Part shown: piece after piece, positions 63,005 through 64,000 of the stretch
How the letters are laid out: each line of letters opens with the position of its first letter
Position numbering within the stretch: the first letter of the stretch is position 1
Source: Pythium myriotylum
Taxonomy: Eukaryota; Oomycota; Peronosporomycetes; Pythiales; Pythiaceae
DNA: 64,000 bases
Assembly: GCA_023091665.1 (NCBI GenBank)
Contig: JALJCQ010000012.1
Location: 3,224,001-3,288,000 of the forward strand
Direction of reading: 5' to 3'
The notes under the pieces: generated by a model
The model's input: only the letters and a program-made list of their open reading frames with translations
Told to the model about the DNA's origin: nothing
Database searches by the model: none
Translations under genes and position numbers: made by a program

Positions 63005-64000
63005 ATGACTGAACGCTGCGTTCTCAACTTTCCTGCGCCTCGGCAGTGCAAGCGCTACACAATTGCTGAAAAGATCAGCGTGATTGAAAAATGCGAGGCC
63101 ATGGGTTGGGACGCTGCTAGAGCTAGCAGTCACTTCAACATCGATCGAACTACTATACGTGGTTGGTTGAAGACACGAGCCACATTGCGCGCGCGGCTCA
63201 GTCTACTCGACGAGACAAATCCGCAAATGTGTCGCCTCCCTGGTGGTGGGAGGAAATTGATTGCTGTTGAGAATGATCTTCTAAAACACATACAGGAGAT
63301 TGGAGCCGTCACAACGGCTCAGATAATTCAAGTCTGCCGAGGACCATTTCGCCAAGCATTCAGCCATAAGAGCGATGATACCCTCCGGAAGTGGGTCACG
63401 CGATTTCTTTCAAGACACAAATTAAATGAAACATCGGACAGCGAAAACAGTGTCTCTGAGTTGATTCTCCATACTCAAATATTCGGAAATGGGGAGAAAC
63501 ATGCTGAAAAGAATTCACGGCGGTCTACGGATGAAGACAAATCTCTTTTAGAAACGTTGCTTGAAGAAGAAGCTGACGACACCGACGATACTGAGAGCTG
63601 TGGTGCTGATAGCAGTGGTATCTTTGCTCCATCTGGAAGTGACAATGAAGATCTCTTTGCAACAATTCAAGCTTTCATTGATGTGAACGAGTTTGCTCAT
63701 GGTCACAATGAGGACAACACCATTCGTTTGGTGGTTGAAAATGTATTACGAGATTTGATCAATGATGTAGAAAGAGGCACGGCAAAGGATACGAACTCTG
63801 CTGTAGTCCATTCTGGTCGTGGGACGTCTGGTGACCGGCCAACCAAGCGTACTCGACCGCACATGTCGTTCCTAACGGCGTCGAACGTTATTGTCAATGT
63901 TGAACAATCGGACATCAACTCTCTCGACGGGGAAGGATGGGTGACGGGGTGCCTACTCTCCTACTTCATCGATCGATTTGTCCCCAAGTCGAATTTGATA
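63005..64000 (+). CDS. HTH domain plus N-terminus of a Ulp1/C48-like protease, 3' truncated by window
   Basis: An open frame of 332 codons with no stop runs from ATG 63005 (MTERCVLNFPAPRQC) to the window end. Residues about 17-60 (KRYTIAEKISVIEKCEAMGW ... FNIDRTTIRGWLK) form a Pipsqueak/CENP-B-type helix-turn-helix. About 85-140 look like a second helical DNA-binding region (IGAVTTAQIIQV ... DTLRKWVTRFLSRH). About 165-220 are very acidic (EEEADDTDDTESCGAD). After a basic KRTRPH, residues about 310-332 (DINSLDGEGWVTGCLLSYFI) match the opening of Ulp1/C48 SUMO-protease folds, where the W and the following helix bind the substrate. The catalytic His/Asp/Cys would lie beyond the edge. It follows the Helitron and may be cargo of it or of another transposon. 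Confidence 0.65.
   Translation, partial: MTERCVLNFPAPRQCKRYTIAEKISVIEKCEAMGWDAARASSHFNIDRTTIRGWLKTRATLRARLSLLDETNPQMCRLPGGGRKLIAVENDLLKHIQEIGAVTTAQIIQVCRGPFRQAFSHKSDDTLRKWVTRFLSRHKLNETSDSENSVSELILHTQIFGNGEKHAEKNSRRSTDEDKSLLETLLEEEADDTDDTESCGADSSGIFAPSGSDNEDLFATIQAFIDVNEFAHGHNEDNTIRLVVENVLRDLINDVERGTAKDTNSAVVHSGRGTSGDRPTKRTRPHMSFLTASNVIVNVEQSDINSLDGEGWVTGCLLSYFIDRFVPKSNLI

Overview
The window looks like a transposon-rich stretch of nuclear DNA from an oomycete (water mould). The reasons are: (i) several genes have an oomycete-type initiator plus flanking element (TCATTC..CAATTTG-like) about 44-53 bases before the ATG; (ii) the one clearly spliced gene has very short introns (58 and 60 bases); (iii) the transposon mix is DIRS-like tyrosine-recombinase, chromodomain Gypsy, Copia, RNase H-bearing non-LTR and Helitron. 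The genus cannot be fixed from the sequence alone. No rRNA, tRNA, CRISPR array or bacterial-type operon was seen.

Left part (1-35 kb): a cluster of six members of one secreted, cysteine-containing protein family of unknown function. They are a 5' fragment at 1-58 (-), 4613-6499 (-), 9576-11486 (-), 23180-25090 (+), 26059-28119 (-) and 33171-35126 (+). All five complete members have a signal peptide, a Pro/Ala/Thr/Lys-rich linker, a CYRR...CWAQCPIEYP-type Cys motif, a helical middle and a C-terminal beta-like domain. Members three and four are almost identical and sit in two inverted arms (9355-12003 and 22664-25312). Between the arms is a decayed DIRS-like element, itself split in its reverse transcriptase by a Copia element (15200-19831) with apparently identical LTRs. 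The gaps between the genes hold RNase H remnants of a non-LTR retrotransposon family and a striking number of perfect short palindromes (stems 13-36 bp, loops often 1-10 nt).

Middle part (35-50 kb): two chromodomain Gypsy elements inserted only 27 bp apart, each with 5-bp target duplications: Gypsy-1 (35458-43509, minus strand) and Gypsy-2 (43542-50016, plus strand). Gypsy-1 has a long antisense ORF between pol and its 3' LTR. Gypsy-2 has an extra small ORF before gag. Both pol regions are broken by single nonsense codons and shifts.

Right part (50-64 kb): a three-exon multi-pass membrane protein gene (52013-53564) flanked by a 44-bp inverted repeat; short hypothetical ORFs; a 54-bp tandem repeat; a Helitron Rep-helicase reading frame (56012-61943) broken by three in-frame stops; and, running off the end from 63005, an open frame with an N-terminal helix-turn-helix and what looks like the start of a Ulp1/C48 cysteine protease domain.
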